Assembly (NCBI RefSeq): GCF_048263965.1
Contig: NZ_JBLXDO010000008.1
Location: 1-64,000 of the forward strand
Reading direction: 5' to 3'
Length of the DNA stretch: 64,000 nucleotides
Origin: Ferrimonas sp048263965
Lineage (GTDB): Bacteria > Pseudomonadota > Gammaproteobacteria > Enterobacterales > Shewanellaceae
The notes under the pieces are model-generated. The model had not been told where the DNA came from. It worked only from the letters and a program-made list of their open reading frames with translations, and ran no database searches. The stretch's first letter is position 1; each line of letters opens with the position of its first letter. The translations under genes were made by a program, and so were the position numbers. Positions 6,797 through 16,616 of the stretch are shown here, piece after piece.

Positions 6797-7739
6797 AGGC
6801 ATCCTGAAGCCTCTTGGCAAATTCCACCGCCGCCATGGCATAGAGCGGGCTGCGGTTGTAGCGGGTGATGGTGTAGAAGTTCGGGAACACCTGGTAGTAC
6901 TGGGTGCTGGTGTCGCTGCTCTCCAGTTCCAGCAGGGCGGCTCGGTCGGAATCGTTGCCCTGCGCCTGAGTGCCGGCGGCCCTGAGCTGGCCGGCGGTGG
7001 CGGTCAGGGGCTTGCCGTTCCACATCAGCGCCTTGGCAGGTTCATTCATGGGCGCATCGATGGTGGCGGCGGCCGGGGCCTTGTGGGACCACTTGTGTTC
7101 GGCGAAGTAGTTGGCCACGCTGCCGATGGCGTCCACCGGGTTGTTCAGCAGGTCCCGCTTGCCATCGCCATCGAAGTCGACCGAATAGGCCAGGTAGCTG
7201 GAGGGGATGAACTGGCCCCAGCCCATGGCGCCGGCATAGGAGCCCTTGGTGTCACCCAGGGTCCAGCCCTCCTGCTGGGCCAGGGTCAGGTAGTGACCCA
7301 GCTCAGAGGCGAAGAATTTGGCCCGTTTGGGGTAGTAGAACCCCAGAGTGTAGAGGGCATCCAGTACCGGGTAGGTGCCGGTGTGGCGGCCATATCGGGT
7401 CTCGATGCCGATGATGGCGACGATCATAGAGGCATCGACGCCAAACTGGGCCTCAGCCTGCTCAAGGGTCTCCCTGTGCGCCTGCCAGAAGGCGATGCCA
7501 TCCTCGACCCGCTCCTGGGTCAGGAACAGCTGACGGTACTGGTACCAGGGTTTGGCTTCCCAGGGGGTGGAGATGGCGTCCAGCACTTTCTGGTTCTTGC
7601 TGGCCTGCTCCAGGGCCCGCTCGATGTAGCTGCGTTCCAGGCCTTTGGCGGTCCACTCCTGGACAAACTGCTGCTGAGGAGTCATGGCGAAGGCGGCACT
7701 GGAGAGACCCAGTGCCGAAAGGAGTAACCATTTGGTCAT
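6783..7739 (-). CDS. mltB: Membrane-bound lytic murein transglycosylase B
   Basis: MltB cleaves the glycan strands of peptidoglycan to 1,6-anhydro products. The 318-residue protein has a signal peptide (LSALGLSSAAFAM) without a cysteine at the usual lipobox position, so it may be soluble in the periplasm, unlike E. coli MltB. The catalytic glutamate sits in AIIGIETRYGRHTG, and the conserved GAMGWGQFIPSSYLAYSVDFDGDGKRD segment follows (its first part is YAGAMGWGQF). It sits between rodA and rlpA in one operon with elongation genes. Confidence 0.93.
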   Translation of the reverse strand: MTKWLLLSALGLSSAAFAMTPQQQFVQEWTAKGLERSYIERALEQASKNQKVLDAISTPWEAKPWYQYRQLFLTQERVEDGIAFWQAHRETLEQAEAQFGVDASMIVAIIGIETRYGRHTGTYPVLDALYTLGFYYPKRAKFFASELGHYLTLAQQEGWTLGDTKGSYAGAMGWGQFIPSSYLAYSVDFDGDGKRDLLNNPVDAIGSVANYFAEHKWSHKAPAAATIDAPMNEPAKALMWNGKPLTATAGQLRAAGTQAQGNDSDRAALLELESSDTSTQYYQVFPNFYTITRYNRSPLYAMAAVEFAKRLQDAYDQP

Positions 7740-7753
7740 TATTTGCTTCCCGG

Positions 7754-8863
7754 CTATCTGCTGTTAAAGCGTCTGTGGGTATGAATAGCCATGAGCATGC
7801 CAAATCCCGCCATCAATGTCAGCATGGATGTGCCGCCATAGGAGACCAGGGGCAGGGGAACACCGACCACCGGCAGGATGCCGGAGACCATGCCGATGTT
7901 GACGAATACGTAGACGAAGAAGGTGAGGATGATGCTTCCGCCAAGCAGCCGGGCAAAGGGCGTCTGGGCTCTGGAGGCGATCACCAGGCCGCGGCCGACG
8001 ATAAACAGGTAGATGGCCAGCAGTACCAGGGCGCCGATCAGGCCAAACTCCTCACCCAACACCGCGAAGATAAAGTCGGTATGGCGCTCCGGAAGAAATT
8101 GTAACTGGGATTGTGTGCCTCCCAGCCAGCCCTTGCCGGAGAGTCCGCCTGAGCCGATGGCGATCTTGGATTGGATGATGTGGTAACCGGCTCCCAGGGG
8201 ATCTTTTTCCGGATCCAGCAGGGTCAGTACCCGGGTACGCTGATAGTCCTTCATCAGGTAGAACCACAGCACCGGCAGGAAGGCCAGCACACTCAGGACA
8301 CAGCCGGCCACCACCGCCCAGCTCATGCCTGCCAGGAACAGTACGAACACGCCGGAGGCGGCCACCAGGATGGAGGTGCCGAGATCCGGCTGGGAGGCGA
8401 TAAGCAGGGTCGGTACCAGCAGGATGGCGGCACCACCGGCCAGGTAGCGTTTCTTCGGTGGCAGGGGATAGCGGCTGATGTACCAGGCCATGGTGATGGG
8501 GAAGGCCAGCTTCATCAGCTCCGAAGGCTGAAACTCCATAAAGCCCAGATTGAGCCAGCGCTGCGCCCCCTTATTGACCTCACCGAAGAGTTCCACCGCC
8601 ACCAGCAGGGCGATGCCCACGAGGAAGATGGGCAGGGCCCAGCGGCGGAACACCTCGGGATTGATCTGGGCGATGGCGAACATCACGGTCAGGGAGAGGC
8701 CGATTCGCACCAGCTGTTTTTCCAGCATCAGTGGACTTTGGCCACTGGCGGCGTAGAGCACCATCAGGCCGAAGCCCATCAGGGTGAGGATGCCAATGAG
8801 CAGAGGCAGGTCGATATGCAGGCGAACCCAGAGGTTGGGGCCTTTGCGAACTCTAGTGTTCAT
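7754..8863 (-). CDS. rodA: Rod shape-determining peptidoglycan glycosyltransferase RodA
   Basis: RodA is the SEDS-family enzyme that polymerises glycan strands during cell elongation, working with PBP2. The 369-residue product is almost entirely membrane-spanning helices (about ten). SEDS hallmarks include LNLGFMEFQPSELMK, ERHTDFIFAVLGEEFG and the C-terminal LPLVSYGGTSMLT. I use ATG 8863, which overlaps the end of mrdA by 11 bases and gives the usual family length. Coupling to mrdA fits their joint action. Confidence 0.96.
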   Translation of the reverse strand: MNTRVRKGPNLWVRLHIDLPLLIGILTLMGFGLMVLYAASGQSPLMLEKQLVRIGLSLTVMFAIAQINPEVFRRWALPIFLVGIALLVAVELFGEVNKGAQRWLNLGFMEFQPSELMKLAFPITMAWYISRYPLPPKKRYLAGGAAILLVPTLLIASQPDLGTSILVAASGVFVLFLAGMSWAVVAGCVLSVLAFLPVLWFYLMKDYQRTRVLTLLDPEKDPLGAGYHIIQSKIAIGSGGLSGKGWLGGTQSQLQFLPERHTDFIFAVLGEEFGLIGALVLLAIYLFIVGRGLVIASRAQTPFARLLGGSIILTFFVYVFVNIGMVSGILPVVGVPLPLVSYGGTSMLTLMAGFGMLMAIHTHRRFNSR

Positions 8864-10730
8864 TGGTCTTGGCGACCTCCTGGCTGGTTGAGTCAGGCTT
8901 GGGTTCCAGGTAGTGGTCCAGCAGTGCCCGGGCGATGGGGCCGGCATTGGCGCCACCCCAGCCGGCGTTCTCCAGTACCACAGTCAGGGCGATGGTGGGG
9001 TTCTCTGCCGGGGCATAGCCGACGATCAGGGCGTTATCCCGCAGGTGCTCGGCGATCTTGTCCTTCTCATACTTGGCATCTTCCGCCAGGCCAAATACCT
9101 GGGCGGTACCTGTCTTGATGGCGGCGGTGTAGGAGGCGTCGGCGAAGCGTCCCTCGGCGGTTTTCACCATGGCGTCGTGGACGATCTGCCAGGCATTGTC
9201 GTTCTTCAGGACCAGGGGGCGGCGCTCCGAGGGTTCGGTCAGCGCCATTTGACCCTCCTGCCCCTTGGCGCGAAGCAGGTGGGGGGTGAAGTGCCGGCCT
9301 TTGTTGATCAGTACGGTCAGGGCTTCGGTGAGCTGCAGTGGCGTGGTGGTCCAGTAGCCCTGGCCAATGCCCACGGAGATGGTGTCACCTATGTACCAGG
9401 GCTCCTTGTAACGTATCTGCTTCCAATCCCGTGAGGGCATGATGCCGGCGGACTCCTCCTTCAGATCCACCCCGGAATACTGACCGAAGCCAAACTCCAG
9501 CATGTAGCGGCTGATGGTGTCGATGCCCATGTCATAGGCCAGCTGGTAGAAGTAGGTGTCGTTGGATTTGATCAGGGCGTCATAGACGTCCACCCAGCCG
9601 TGTCCCCAGCGCTTCCAGTTGCGGTATTTGCGCTCCACACCGGGGATCTGCCACCAGCCCGGATCCCAGATGCGGGTCTTCACCGAGATCTTGCCCTCCT
9701 CCAGGCCCACCAGCGCCAGCATCGGCTTGACGGTGGAGGCGGGGGCGTACTGCCCCTGAGTCGCCCGGTTGATCAGCGGTCGGGAGCGGTCATTGAGCAG
9801 GCTCCGATAATCCTTGCCGCTGATGCCGTGAACGAACAGGTTGGGATCGTAACTGGGGTTGGAGACCATGGCCAGGATGCCACCATCGCGAGGATCGATG
9901 GCCACCAGGGCGCCCCGGTGATCTTTCAGCAACTCCTGGGCCTTCTGCTGCAGCGACAGGTCCAGGCTGAGGTAGAGGTCATCCCCCGCCCTGGGGGCGG
10001 TGGTGTTCAGGGTGCGCACCACCCGTCCACGGCTGTTGACCTCGACCTCCTGCAGGCCGGGCACCCCATGGAGCGCCTCCTCATAGAAGCGCTCCACCCC
10101 CAGTTTGCCGATATCCTTGGTGGCGGCATAGAGGGCGGCTTTGCCCTCCACTTCCAGGTTGGCCACATCATTGCTGTTGATGCGGGCCACATAGCCCAGA
10201 GCGTGGGTCAGGCTGTCTTTAAAGGGGTAGTTGCGCTTCAGGCCAGCGCCGATTTGAAACCCGGGGAAGCGGTGCTGGTTGACGCTGAACTTGGCCACCT
10301 GATCTTCACTGAGCTTGCTCAGCAAGGTGGTGGACTTAAAGCTGCGGCGGGCCTTGACCCGTTCGAGAAACTCCTGCTGGTCACTCTCAGGAATGGCGAA
10401 AATCTGTGCCAGCTCGGCGAGGCTCTGCTCCAGGTTTTTTGCCTGCTCAGGGATCACCTCCAGGGAGTAGACCGGCTGGTTTTCCGCCAGAAGCACCCCA
10501 TGGCGATCATAGATGAGACCGCGGTTGGGGGCGACGGGCACCACCCGGATGCGATTGTCATTGGAGCGGGTCTGGTATTCGCTGTGGTCGACGACCTGAA
10601 TGACGTAGAGATTGCTCAGCAGTATGCCGATCAGAGCCAGCACGCCAAAGAGTGAGACCACGGCCCGTCTGCGGAACAGGGCGGCCTCGGCGGCGTTGTC
10701 GCGGATCTTGGTACGCTGATAAAAACGCAT
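8853..10730 (-). CDS. mrdA: Penicillin-binding protein 2 (elongation transpeptidase)
   Basis: PBP2 cross-links new peptidoglycan during side-wall growth. The 625-residue protein has one N-terminal membrane helix (about 25-45), a dimerisation domain beginning PVAPNRGLIYDRHG, and a C-terminal transpeptidase domain. The nucleophile is in APASTVKP (about residue 330), followed by SND and KTGTAQ. It is the partner of RodA encoded immediately downstream. The rlmH stop codon abuts its start with no gap. Confidence 0.97.
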   Translation of the reverse strand: MRFYQRTKIRDNAAEAALFRRRAVVSLFGVLALIGILLSNLYVIQVVDHSEYQTRSNDNRIRVVPVAPNRGLIYDRHGVLLAENQPVYSLEVIPEQAKNLEQSLAELAQIFAIPESDQQEFLERVKARRSFKSTTLLSKLSEDQVAKFSVNQHRFPGFQIGAGLKRNYPFKDSLTHALGYVARINSNDVANLEVEGKAALYAATKDIGKLGVERFYEEALHGVPGLQEVEVNSRGRVVRTLNTTAPRAGDDLYLSLDLSLQQKAQELLKDHRGALVAIDPRDGGILAMVSNPSYDPNLFVHGISGKDYRSLLNDRSRPLINRATQGQYAPASTVKPMLALVGLEEGKISVKTRIWDPGWWQIPGVERKYRNWKRWGHGWVDVYDALIKSNDTYFYQLAYDMGIDTISRYMLEFGFGQYSGVDLKEESAGIMPSRDWKQIRYKEPWYIGDTISVGIGQGYWTTTPLQLTEALTVLINKGRHFTPHLLRAKGQEGQMALTEPSERRPLVLKNDNAWQIVHDAMVKTAEGRFADASYTAAIKTGTAQVFGLAEDAKYEKDKIAEHLRDNALIVGYAPAENPTIALTVVLENAGWGGANAGPIARALLDHYLEPKPDSTSQEVAKTNEH

Positions 10731-11198
10731 TTACTCTCTGTGATACGGGTGGTTGTTGTTGATGCTCCAGGCCCGGTACAGGCTCTCCGCCATGATTACC
10801 CGAACCAGGGGGTGAGGCAAGGTCAGATTGGAGAGGGACCAGCTTTGTTCCGCCGCTGCCTTGCAGGCGGGGGCCAGTCCTTCGGGGCCGCCAATGAGGA
10901 TGGCGACGTCCCGTCCGTCCATCTGCCAGCGCTCCAGCTGCTTAGCCAGTTGCGGGGTATCCCAGGGTTTGCCGGGGATATCCAGGGTGACGATACGACA
11001 CCCCTGGCAGACCGCCAACATCGCCTCCCCCTCCTTCTCCAGGATGCGAGGGATGTCCGCGTTCTTACCTCTTTTGCCCGCTGGTATCTCAATCAGCTCC
11101 AGGGGCAGATCCCGGGGGAAGCGCCGCTGATACTCGGCGAACCCCTTCTGAACCCAGTCGGGCATCTTGGTGCCGACAGCGATCAGCTTTAACTTCAT
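10731..11198 (-). CDS. rlmH: 23S rRNA (pseudouridine1915-N3)-methyltransferase
   Basis: RlmH methylates pseudouridine 1915 in helix 69 of 23S rRNA in finished 70S ribosomes. The 155-residue SPOUT-family product has the SAM-binding knot with LIGGPEGLAP and the C-terminal YRAWSINNNHPYHRE tail that is diagnostic of the family. Length equals the E. coli protein. It lies three bases after rsfS and directly before mrdA. Confidence 0.97.
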   Translation of the reverse strand: MKLKLIAVGTKMPDWVQKGFAEYQRRFPRDLPLELIEIPAGKRGKNADIPRILEKEGEAMLAVCQGCRIVTLDIPGKPWDTPQLAKQLERWQMDGRDVAILIGGPEGLAPACKAAAEQSWSLSNLTLPHPLVRVIMAESLYRAWSINNNHPYHRE

Positions 11199-11201
11199 CG
11201 G

Positions 11202-11537
11202 TTACTTCTGCTCCGGATGAGCGGACCACAGCTTCTCCAGCTGGTAGAAGTCCCGGGTCTGCTCCTGCATGGAGTGCAGAATCACGTCACCCAGGTCAAC
11301 CAGAACCCATTCGCCGGATTCTTTGCCTTCCACGCCCAGAGGGGCCTGATCGATGCGTTTGGCTTCCAGAGCCACGTTCTCGGCGATGGCGCGGACGTGG
11401 GTCTTGGAGGTACCGCTGCATACCACCATGAACTCGGCTACGGTGGATTTGTCACTGATGTCCAGGACCACCAGGTCACGACACTTCAGCTCTTCAGCTT
11501 TCTCTACTACAAAGTCTTTCAGTTCTACGGGGGTCAC
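11202..11537 (-). CDS. rsfS: Ribosomal silencing factor RsfS
   Basis: RsfS binds ribosomal protein L14 and blocks joining of the subunits when nutrients are short. The 111-residue product shows the family pattern: DLVVLDISDKSTVAEF followed by VVCSGTSKTHVRAIAE, and W-VLVDLGDVILHSM near the end. The start is GTG at 11537 with GGGAG six bases upstream. It is followed directly by rlmH, as in E. coli. Confidence 0.95.
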   Translation of the reverse strand: MTPVELKDFVVEKAEELKCRDLVVLDISDKSTVAEFMVVCSGTSKTHVRAIAENVALEAKRIDQAPLGVEGKESGEWVLVDLGDVILHSMQEQTRDFYQLEKLWSAHPEQK

Positions 11538-11572
11538 TGTTGGCTCCCAAGGTTAAATTGCAAAGCGGACCA

Positions 11573-12226
11573 TTATACCCTGCCGCTGGGGGCGACTCCA
11601 TGGCCATAGAGGCCATTGTGGTCGATATAGTCGGCAACGGCGGCGGGAATGTGGTCTCGGGGCAGTTGGCCTGAGGCCAGGGCCGCCCGAATGGCGGTGG
11701 AGGAGAGCCCCACCGGTTCCAGTTCGGTCAGCAGGATCTGACCACTGGGGTGCGCTCTCAGGGTGTGTGGATCTGTGGTGACCGCATTGTTGAACGCACC
11801 CAGTTCAGGGGCGGCAATGCCATGACGGCGGCAGACCACCAGGTTGGCCAGTTCGAGAATTCTCTCCGGCAGATACCATTGATTGAAACTGGCCAGGGAG
11901 TCCATGCCGATGATGAAGCAGAGGGCGTCGTTCGGGTGCTCCTGCCTCAGCTGCTCAAGGGTGTCCACCGTGTAGGAGGGCTGTTGGCGCTTGAGCTCAC
12001 GGTCGTCCACAGAGAGCTGAGGGTGAGGGGCACAGGCCAGCTTTACCATGGTCAGGCGCTGCTCGCTGTCGGCGTGGGCGCCGGGCTTGTGGGGCGGCAG
12101 GCGGTTGGGCAGCAGCCTCAATTCGTCCAGCCCCAGTTTCCGGTGCAGCTCCAGGGCCATCTGCAGGTGGCCATTGTGGATGGGATCGAAGGTGCCCCCC
12201 AACAGGCCAAGCAGTCTCAGCGACAT
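11573..12226 (-). CDS. nadD: Nicotinate-nucleotide adenylyltransferase
   Basis: NadD joins nicotinate mononucleotide and ATP to form deamido-NAD in NAD synthesis. The nucleotidyltransferase motif GGTFDPIHNGH is at the N-terminus and the second ATP-binding motif (LSSTAIR) near the end. PNRLPPHKP and FIIGMDSLASFNQW are also family signatures. At 217 aa it is a normal length. Its start overlaps the end of holA by 10 bases. Confidence 0.96.
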   Translation of the reverse strand: MSLRLLGLLGGTFDPIHNGHLQMALELHRKLGLDELRLLPNRLPPHKPGAHADSEQRLTMVKLACAPHPQLSVDDRELKRQQPSYTVDTLEQLRQEHPNDALCFIIGMDSLASFNQWYLPERILELANLVVCRRHGIAAPELGAFNNAVTTDPHTLRAHPSGQILLTELEPVGLSSTAIRAALASGQLPRDHIPAAVADYIDHNGLYGHGVAPSGRV

Positions 12227-13236
12227 GGGGTGAACTCCTGATAGCGCTGGGCAAAACCCAGGCAGACTTCACTGAGCTCGGTCCAGGGAGAGTCTGCCAC
12301 CCCCTTGATGCGCTGCTCCAGTTGGCCGCAGCGTCCCAACAGGGCGGCGATCCGTGGCAGTGGCAGCCTTTGCAGGCAGCCTCGATAGAGGGGCTGACGC
12401 TTGGGCCAGATCTTCAGCTTCTTGAACAGGGCGGCCTGGTTCTCCCCCTGGCTCATCCCCTGCTGCAGTTCCAGCAACAGTTGCAGCTCCCGGATCAGGG
12501 CCCAGTTGATCAGCACGGGTGCGGTGTCCTCCAGCTTGAGCTGGCCCAGCACGGTCAGTGCCTTGTCGCACTGACCCTGAAGCAGCAGGTCCGTCAGTTG
12601 GTAAACCGTGTATCTGGACTGATTGGAGAGCAACTTGGAGAGGGCGTCGCTGCCGATGCTGCGGTTGCCAGCCAGCAGCGCCAGTTGGGCCATCGCCTGG
12701 TCGGCAGCCAGCAAGTTGCCCTCGAACATCTCGCCAAACTGGGCCAGGGCATCGGGTTGAAGATTGACCCCATGATGGCGCAGCCGCCCCTGCAGCCAGC
12801 GCTGGTAGTGGGGGCCTTCCGGGGTCAGGGCCTGTACGTAGAGACCGGCCGCCTCCAGGGTTTTAAACCACTTGCTGTTGGTCTGCTCCTTGCCCATTTT
12901 GGGGCCATGGAGCAGCAGCAGGGTGTCCTGAAGCGCAGGGACCAGTTCGGTCAGTACCGCGCTGCCGTCGGCGCCGGGTTTACTGTTGGGCAGCTCCAGC
13001 TCGATGATGCGGCGGCTGGCGAACAGGGAGAGGGATTGGCACTCCTGTGCCAGCGCCTGCCAATTGAAGGGGGACTCCTGCACCAGCGAGAGGCGTTCGC
13101 TGAACCCCTGGTCACGGGCGGCGGCCCGAATCTGATCCCTGGCCTCTTCCCGCAGCAGCAGGTCGTCGCCAAACACCATGACGATGGCAGGCAGCTGGGT
13201 CAGGTGCTGCCCCAGCTGGCTGACAAAGATCCGCAT
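12217..13236 (-). CDS. holA: DNA polymerase III subunit delta
   Basis: The delta subunit of the clamp loader opens the sliding clamp. The 339-residue product has the expected architecture: an N-terminal AAA+-like domain lacking a Walker A site (VMVFGDDLLLREEARDQIR), a lid region and a C-terminal helical collar (ALIRELQLLLEL). Gene order lptE-holA-nadD is the same as in E. coli. Its start lies directly after the lptE stop. Confidence 0.93.
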   Translation of the reverse strand: MRIFVSQLGQHLTQLPAIVMVFGDDLLLREEARDQIRAAARDQGFSERLSLVQESPFNWQALAQECQSLSLFASRRIIELELPNSKPGADGSAVLTELVPALQDTLLLLHGPKMGKEQTNSKWFKTLEAAGLYVQALTPEGPHYQRWLQGRLRHHGVNLQPDALAQFGEMFEGNLLAADQAMAQLALLAGNRSIGSDALSKLLSNQSRYTVYQLTDLLLQGQCDKALTVLGQLKLEDTAPVLINWALIRELQLLLELQQGMSQGENQAALFKKLKIWPKRQPLYRGCLQRLPLPRIAALLGRCGQLEQRIKGVADSPWTELSEVCLGFAQRYQEFTPCR

Positions 13237-13725
13237 CTACTGAACCTTGATGCTGGAGAGGGTACGGATGATGCGGTCAGCCGCTTCGGCACGCATCTCC
13301 TTGAGCAGCAGATCCAGCTCGCGGTTTTTCGCCAGGGCGGTACGGGGATCGTCCAGGTAGTCGCGGCGGATCTCAAGATCGAAGCTCTGGGAGGGCTTGC
13401 CCTGGAAACCCACGGCAAATTTCACCGAGTAGATCAGCTCATATTCCGCCACCTGTCCAGAGGGAAACAGGGAGAGGGTGGAGCGCTCCAGATTGTCGTC
13501 CCCCAGCCAGAGCCGGGGGGCGGTGTCGTTCTCCACCATCTTGATGTCGGAGAGGCGCAGACGCTCGCCCACCAGGCGGTGCAGCTCACCATACTCATCA
13601 GAGCTCTCCAGTTGCAGAGTCTGAAGCTGTTCGGGGATCAGATAGTCCCCCTTAAGATGAAAGCCGCAACCGGCACTGACCAGAAGGGTCAGTGCCAGCA
13701 GGGCGGTCAGAGCGTGTCTCAGCAC
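13237..13725 (-). CDS. lptE: LPS-assembly lipoprotein LptE
   Basis: LptE plugs the LptD barrel that places lipopolysaccharide in the outer leaflet. The signal peptide ends in the lipobox VSAGC, so the protein is lipidated and would be anchored to the outer membrane. GFHLKGDYLIPEQLQTL is the conserved start of the mature domain. The 162-residue length is slightly below the E. coli value. It follows leuS by 10 bases, as in E. coli. Confidence 0.93.
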   Translation of the reverse strand: MLRHALTALLALTLLVSAGCGFHLKGDYLIPEQLQTLQLESSDEYGELHRLVGERLRLSDIKMVENDTAPRLWLGDDNLERSTLSLFPSGQVAEYELIYSVKFAVGFQGKPSQSFDLEIRRDYLDDPRTALAKNRELDLLLKEMRAEAADRIIRTLSSIKVQ

Positions 13726-13735
13726 TCCGATCTCC

Positions 13736-16315
13736 TTAGTTGGCTACGATGTTGAGCAGCTTGCCGGGCACGTAGATCACCTTGCGCAGGGTCTTGCCGT
13801 CGGTGAACTTGCTGACGTTCTCCTCAGAGAGGGCCAGCTCCTGGACCTGCTCCTGAGAGGCGTCGGCGGCCACGGTGATGCGGGAGCGAACCTTGCCGTT
13901 CACCTGGACTACAATCAGCTTCTCATCTTCGACCATGGCGTCTTTGTCCGCCACAGGCCAGGTTTGGGTGTCGATGTCCCCTTCCAGCCCCAAGGCGTTC
14001 CAAAGGTGGAAGCACACATGGGGGGTGATGGGGGCCAGCATCTTAACCACGGCCTCCAGGGCTTCCTGCATCAGGGCGCGATCCTGGTCGGATTCCTTGG
14101 GTGCCTTGGTCAGCTTGTTCATCAGCTCCATCACCGCGGCGATGGCGGTGTTGAAGGTCTGGCGGCGACCCAGATCATCACCCACTTTGGCGATGGTCTT
14201 GTGCAGGTCACGGCGCAGGGCTTTCTGATCGCCGCTCAGTGCGGTCAGATCCAGAGCCGGAGCCGTTCCCAGGTTGATGTGTTCGAAGGCCAGTTTCCAC
14301 AGACGCTTGAGGAAGCGGTTGGCGCCTTCTACGCCGGATTCCTGCCACTCCAGGGTCATCTCTGGTGGGGCGGCAAACATCATGAACAGACGCACGGTAT
14401 CGGCGCCGTACTTGTCCACCATCTCCTGAGGGTCGATGCCGTTGTTCTTGGACTTGGACATCTTGGTCATGCCGGAGTGCACCAGCTCACGGCCTTCGCC
14501 GTCGGTGGCCTTGACGATGGCGCCTTTGCCATCACGTTCCAGAGTCACCTCGGTGGGGGCTACCCAGACACGCTGGCCGTTGTCGCCGGTGTAGTAGAAG
14601 GCGTCACACAGAACCATGCCCTGACACAATAGGCGCTTGGCGGGCTCGTCGGAGTTCACCAGGCCTGCGTCACGCAGCAGCTTGTGGAAGAAGCGGAAGT
14701 AGAGCAGGTGCATGTTGGCGTGCTCGATACCGCCGATGTACTGGTCCACGGGAAGCCAGTAGTTGGCCTTGCTTGGATCCAGCATGGCGTCGTCGGTGCC
14801 TACGCTGGTGTAGCGGGCGTAGTACCAGGAGGACTCCATAAAGGTATCGAAGGTGTCGGTTTCGCGGGTGGCTTTCTCACCATTGATGGTGGTCTGAGCC
14901 CAGGACCTGTCCGCCTTGATGGGGCTGGTGACGCCATCCATCACTACGTCTTCAGGCAGGATCACCGGCAGGTCTTCGGCAGGTACAGGCACGGTCTCGC
15001 CATTTTCCAGGGTTGCCATGGGGATAGGCGCGCCCCAGTAGCGCTGACGGGATACACCCCAGTCACGCAGGCGGAAGTTGGTGGTCTTGTGGCCCTTGCT
15101 CAGCTCGCCCAGCTTGGCGGCGATGGCGTTCAGGGCGCCGTCGAAGTCAAGGCCGTCAAATTCGCCGGAGTTGAACAGGATGCCCTTGTCGGTGTAGGCC
15201 TGCTCGCTGATGTCTAGCTCGCCGTCGACCGGCTTGATCACCGGCTTGATCTCCAGGCCATACTTGGAGGCAAACTCATAGTCACGCTGGTCGTGGGCGG
15301 GTACCGCCATCACGGCTCCGGTGCCGAAATCCATCAGCACAAAGTTGGCTACGAACACCGGCACCTTGGCACCAGTTAGGGGGTGGATGGCGTACAGGCC
15401 AGTGGCCATCCCCTTCTTCTCCATGGTGGCCAGCTCGGCTTCGGCTACCTTGGTGTTCTTGCACTCATCGATAAAGGCGGCCAGCTCTGGGTTGCTCTCG
15501 GCGGCGATGGCGGCCAGGGGGTGACCGGCGGCGATGCCCACATAGGTCACGCCCATCACGGTATCGGGGCGGGTGGTGTAGACTTCAACTTTGTCGTTGG
15601 TGCCATCCACGTCGAAGGTCATCTCGATACCTTCGGAACGGCCGATCCAGTTGCGCTGCATGGTTTTCACCATCTCGGGCCAACCATCCAGCTGGTCCAT
15701 GTCGCTCAGCAGCTGATCGGCGTAGTCGGTGATCTTCACGAACCACTGGGGGATCTCTTTCTGAACAACCGGAGTGTCACAACGCCAGCAGCAGCCGTCG
15801 ATAACCTGTTCGTTGGCCAGTACGGTCTGGTCGTTATCACACCAGTTTACTGAGCTGGTCTTCTTGTAGATCAGCCCTTTGTTGTAGAGCTCAGTGAAGA
15901 ACCACTGCTCCCAGCGGTAGTAGTCGGGCTTGCAGGTGGCCAGTTCACGGTTCCAGTCGTACCCGAAGCCCAGCATCTTCAGCTGGCCCTTCATGTAATC
16001 GATGTTCTCGTAGGTCCAGGGAGCCGGAGCCGCCTTGTTCTTCACGGCGGCGTTTTCCGCAGGCAGGCCGAAGGCGTCCCAGCCGATGGGCTGCAGCACA
16101 TTTTTGCCCTGCATCCGCTGGTAACGGGAGATCACGTCACCAATGGTGTAGTTGCGCACGTGGCCCATGTGTAGACGGCCGCTGGGGTAGGGGAACATGG
16201 AGAGGCAGTAGAACTTCTCTTTGCCCTCTTGCTCAACGGCGGTGAAGGTTTGTTGCTCTTCCCAGTGACGCTGCACATTGGGTTCGATATCGCTGGGGTT
16301 GTATTGCTCTTGCAT
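13736..16315 (-). CDS. leuS: Leucyl-tRNA synthetase
   Basis: LeuRS charges tRNA-Leu. The 859-residue class I synthetase has the HIGH-type motif HMGH (PYPSGRLHMGHVRNYT), a large editing domain with TTRPDTVMGVTYV, and the MSKSKNNGI motif. The start at ATG 16315 gives MQEQYNPSDIEPNVQ, the normal N-terminus; a longer open frame upstream adds 18 unsupported residues. It is the first gene of the leuS-lptE-holA-nadD-rsfS-rlmH-mrdA-rodA-mltB-rlpA run, in which neighbours overlap or nearly touch, so one transcript is likely. Confidence 0.97.
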   Translation of the reverse strand: MQEQYNPSDIEPNVQRHWEEQQTFTAVEQEGKEKFYCLSMFPYPSGRLHMGHVRNYTIGDVISRYQRMQGKNVLQPIGWDAFGLPAENAAVKNKAAPAPWTYENIDYMKGQLKMLGFGYDWNRELATCKPDYYRWEQWFFTELYNKGLIYKKTSSVNWCDNDQTVLANEQVIDGCCWRCDTPVVQKEIPQWFVKITDYADQLLSDMDQLDGWPEMVKTMQRNWIGRSEGIEMTFDVDGTNDKVEVYTTRPDTVMGVTYVGIAAGHPLAAIAAESNPELAAFIDECKNTKVAEAELATMEKKGMATGLYAIHPLTGAKVPVFVANFVLMDFGTGAVMAVPAHDQRDYEFASKYGLEIKPVIKPVDGELDISEQAYTDKGILFNSGEFDGLDFDGALNAIAAKLGELSKGHKTTNFRLRDWGVSRQRYWGAPIPMATLENGETVPVPAEDLPVILPEDVVMDGVTSPIKADRSWAQTTINGEKATRETDTFDTFMESSWYYARYTSVGTDDAMLDPSKANYWLPVDQYIGGIEHANMHLLYFRFFHKLLRDAGLVNSDEPAKRLLCQGMVLCDAFYYTGDNGQRVWVAPTEVTLERDGKGAIVKATDGEGRELVHSGMTKMSKSKNNGIDPQEMVDKYGADTVRLFMMFAAPPEMTLEWQESGVEGANRFLKRLWKLAFEHINLGTAPALDLTALSGDQKALRRDLHKTIAKVGDDLGRRQTFNTAIAAVMELMNKLTKAPKESDQDRALMQEALEAVVKMLAPITPHVCFHLWNALGLEGDIDTQTWPVADKDAMVEDEKLIVVQVNGKVRSRITVAADASQEQVQELALSEENVSKFTDGKTLRKVIYVPGKLLNIVAN

Positions 16316-16383
16316 CGACACGATAGGATCCACGACTGATATTTTGATTTCGAGCCAACTATGGCTCATAAAAAGATCTGCAT

Positions 16384-16412
16384 AGAATAACTCAGCGGGC
16401 GGCTAATACCAA
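16384..16412 (-). promoter_or_regulatory. Candidate promoter for leuS operon
   Basis: On the minus strand TTGGTA and TATTCT are 17 bases apart, a 4-of-6 match at each box. It would start transcription about 60 bases before the leuS start codon. I see no leucine-rich leader peptide or T-box. Confidence 0.4.
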
Positions 16413-16616
16413 TGATGTGAAGGGCCGATTTTTCCCGATTATCCGCAGGCTGCATCTGGGGTGTCGCCGCCGGGTGACCGGCAGTCTCATCAGCAGTGTG
16501 GACCCCGGACCACAAGGGATGTCGGTGGAGTGGATTATGTGTTATACCAAAGATATCAACGAATTGTGCTGGCGGCTTCGCCGGTACTGTCTGACCAAGC
16601 TGCAATGGAGATGGCC

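Noticed and set aside
9600..10655. Long plus-strand frame opposite mrdA
   Set aside because: Antisense shadow of PBP2, whose active-site motifs are all intact on the minus strand.
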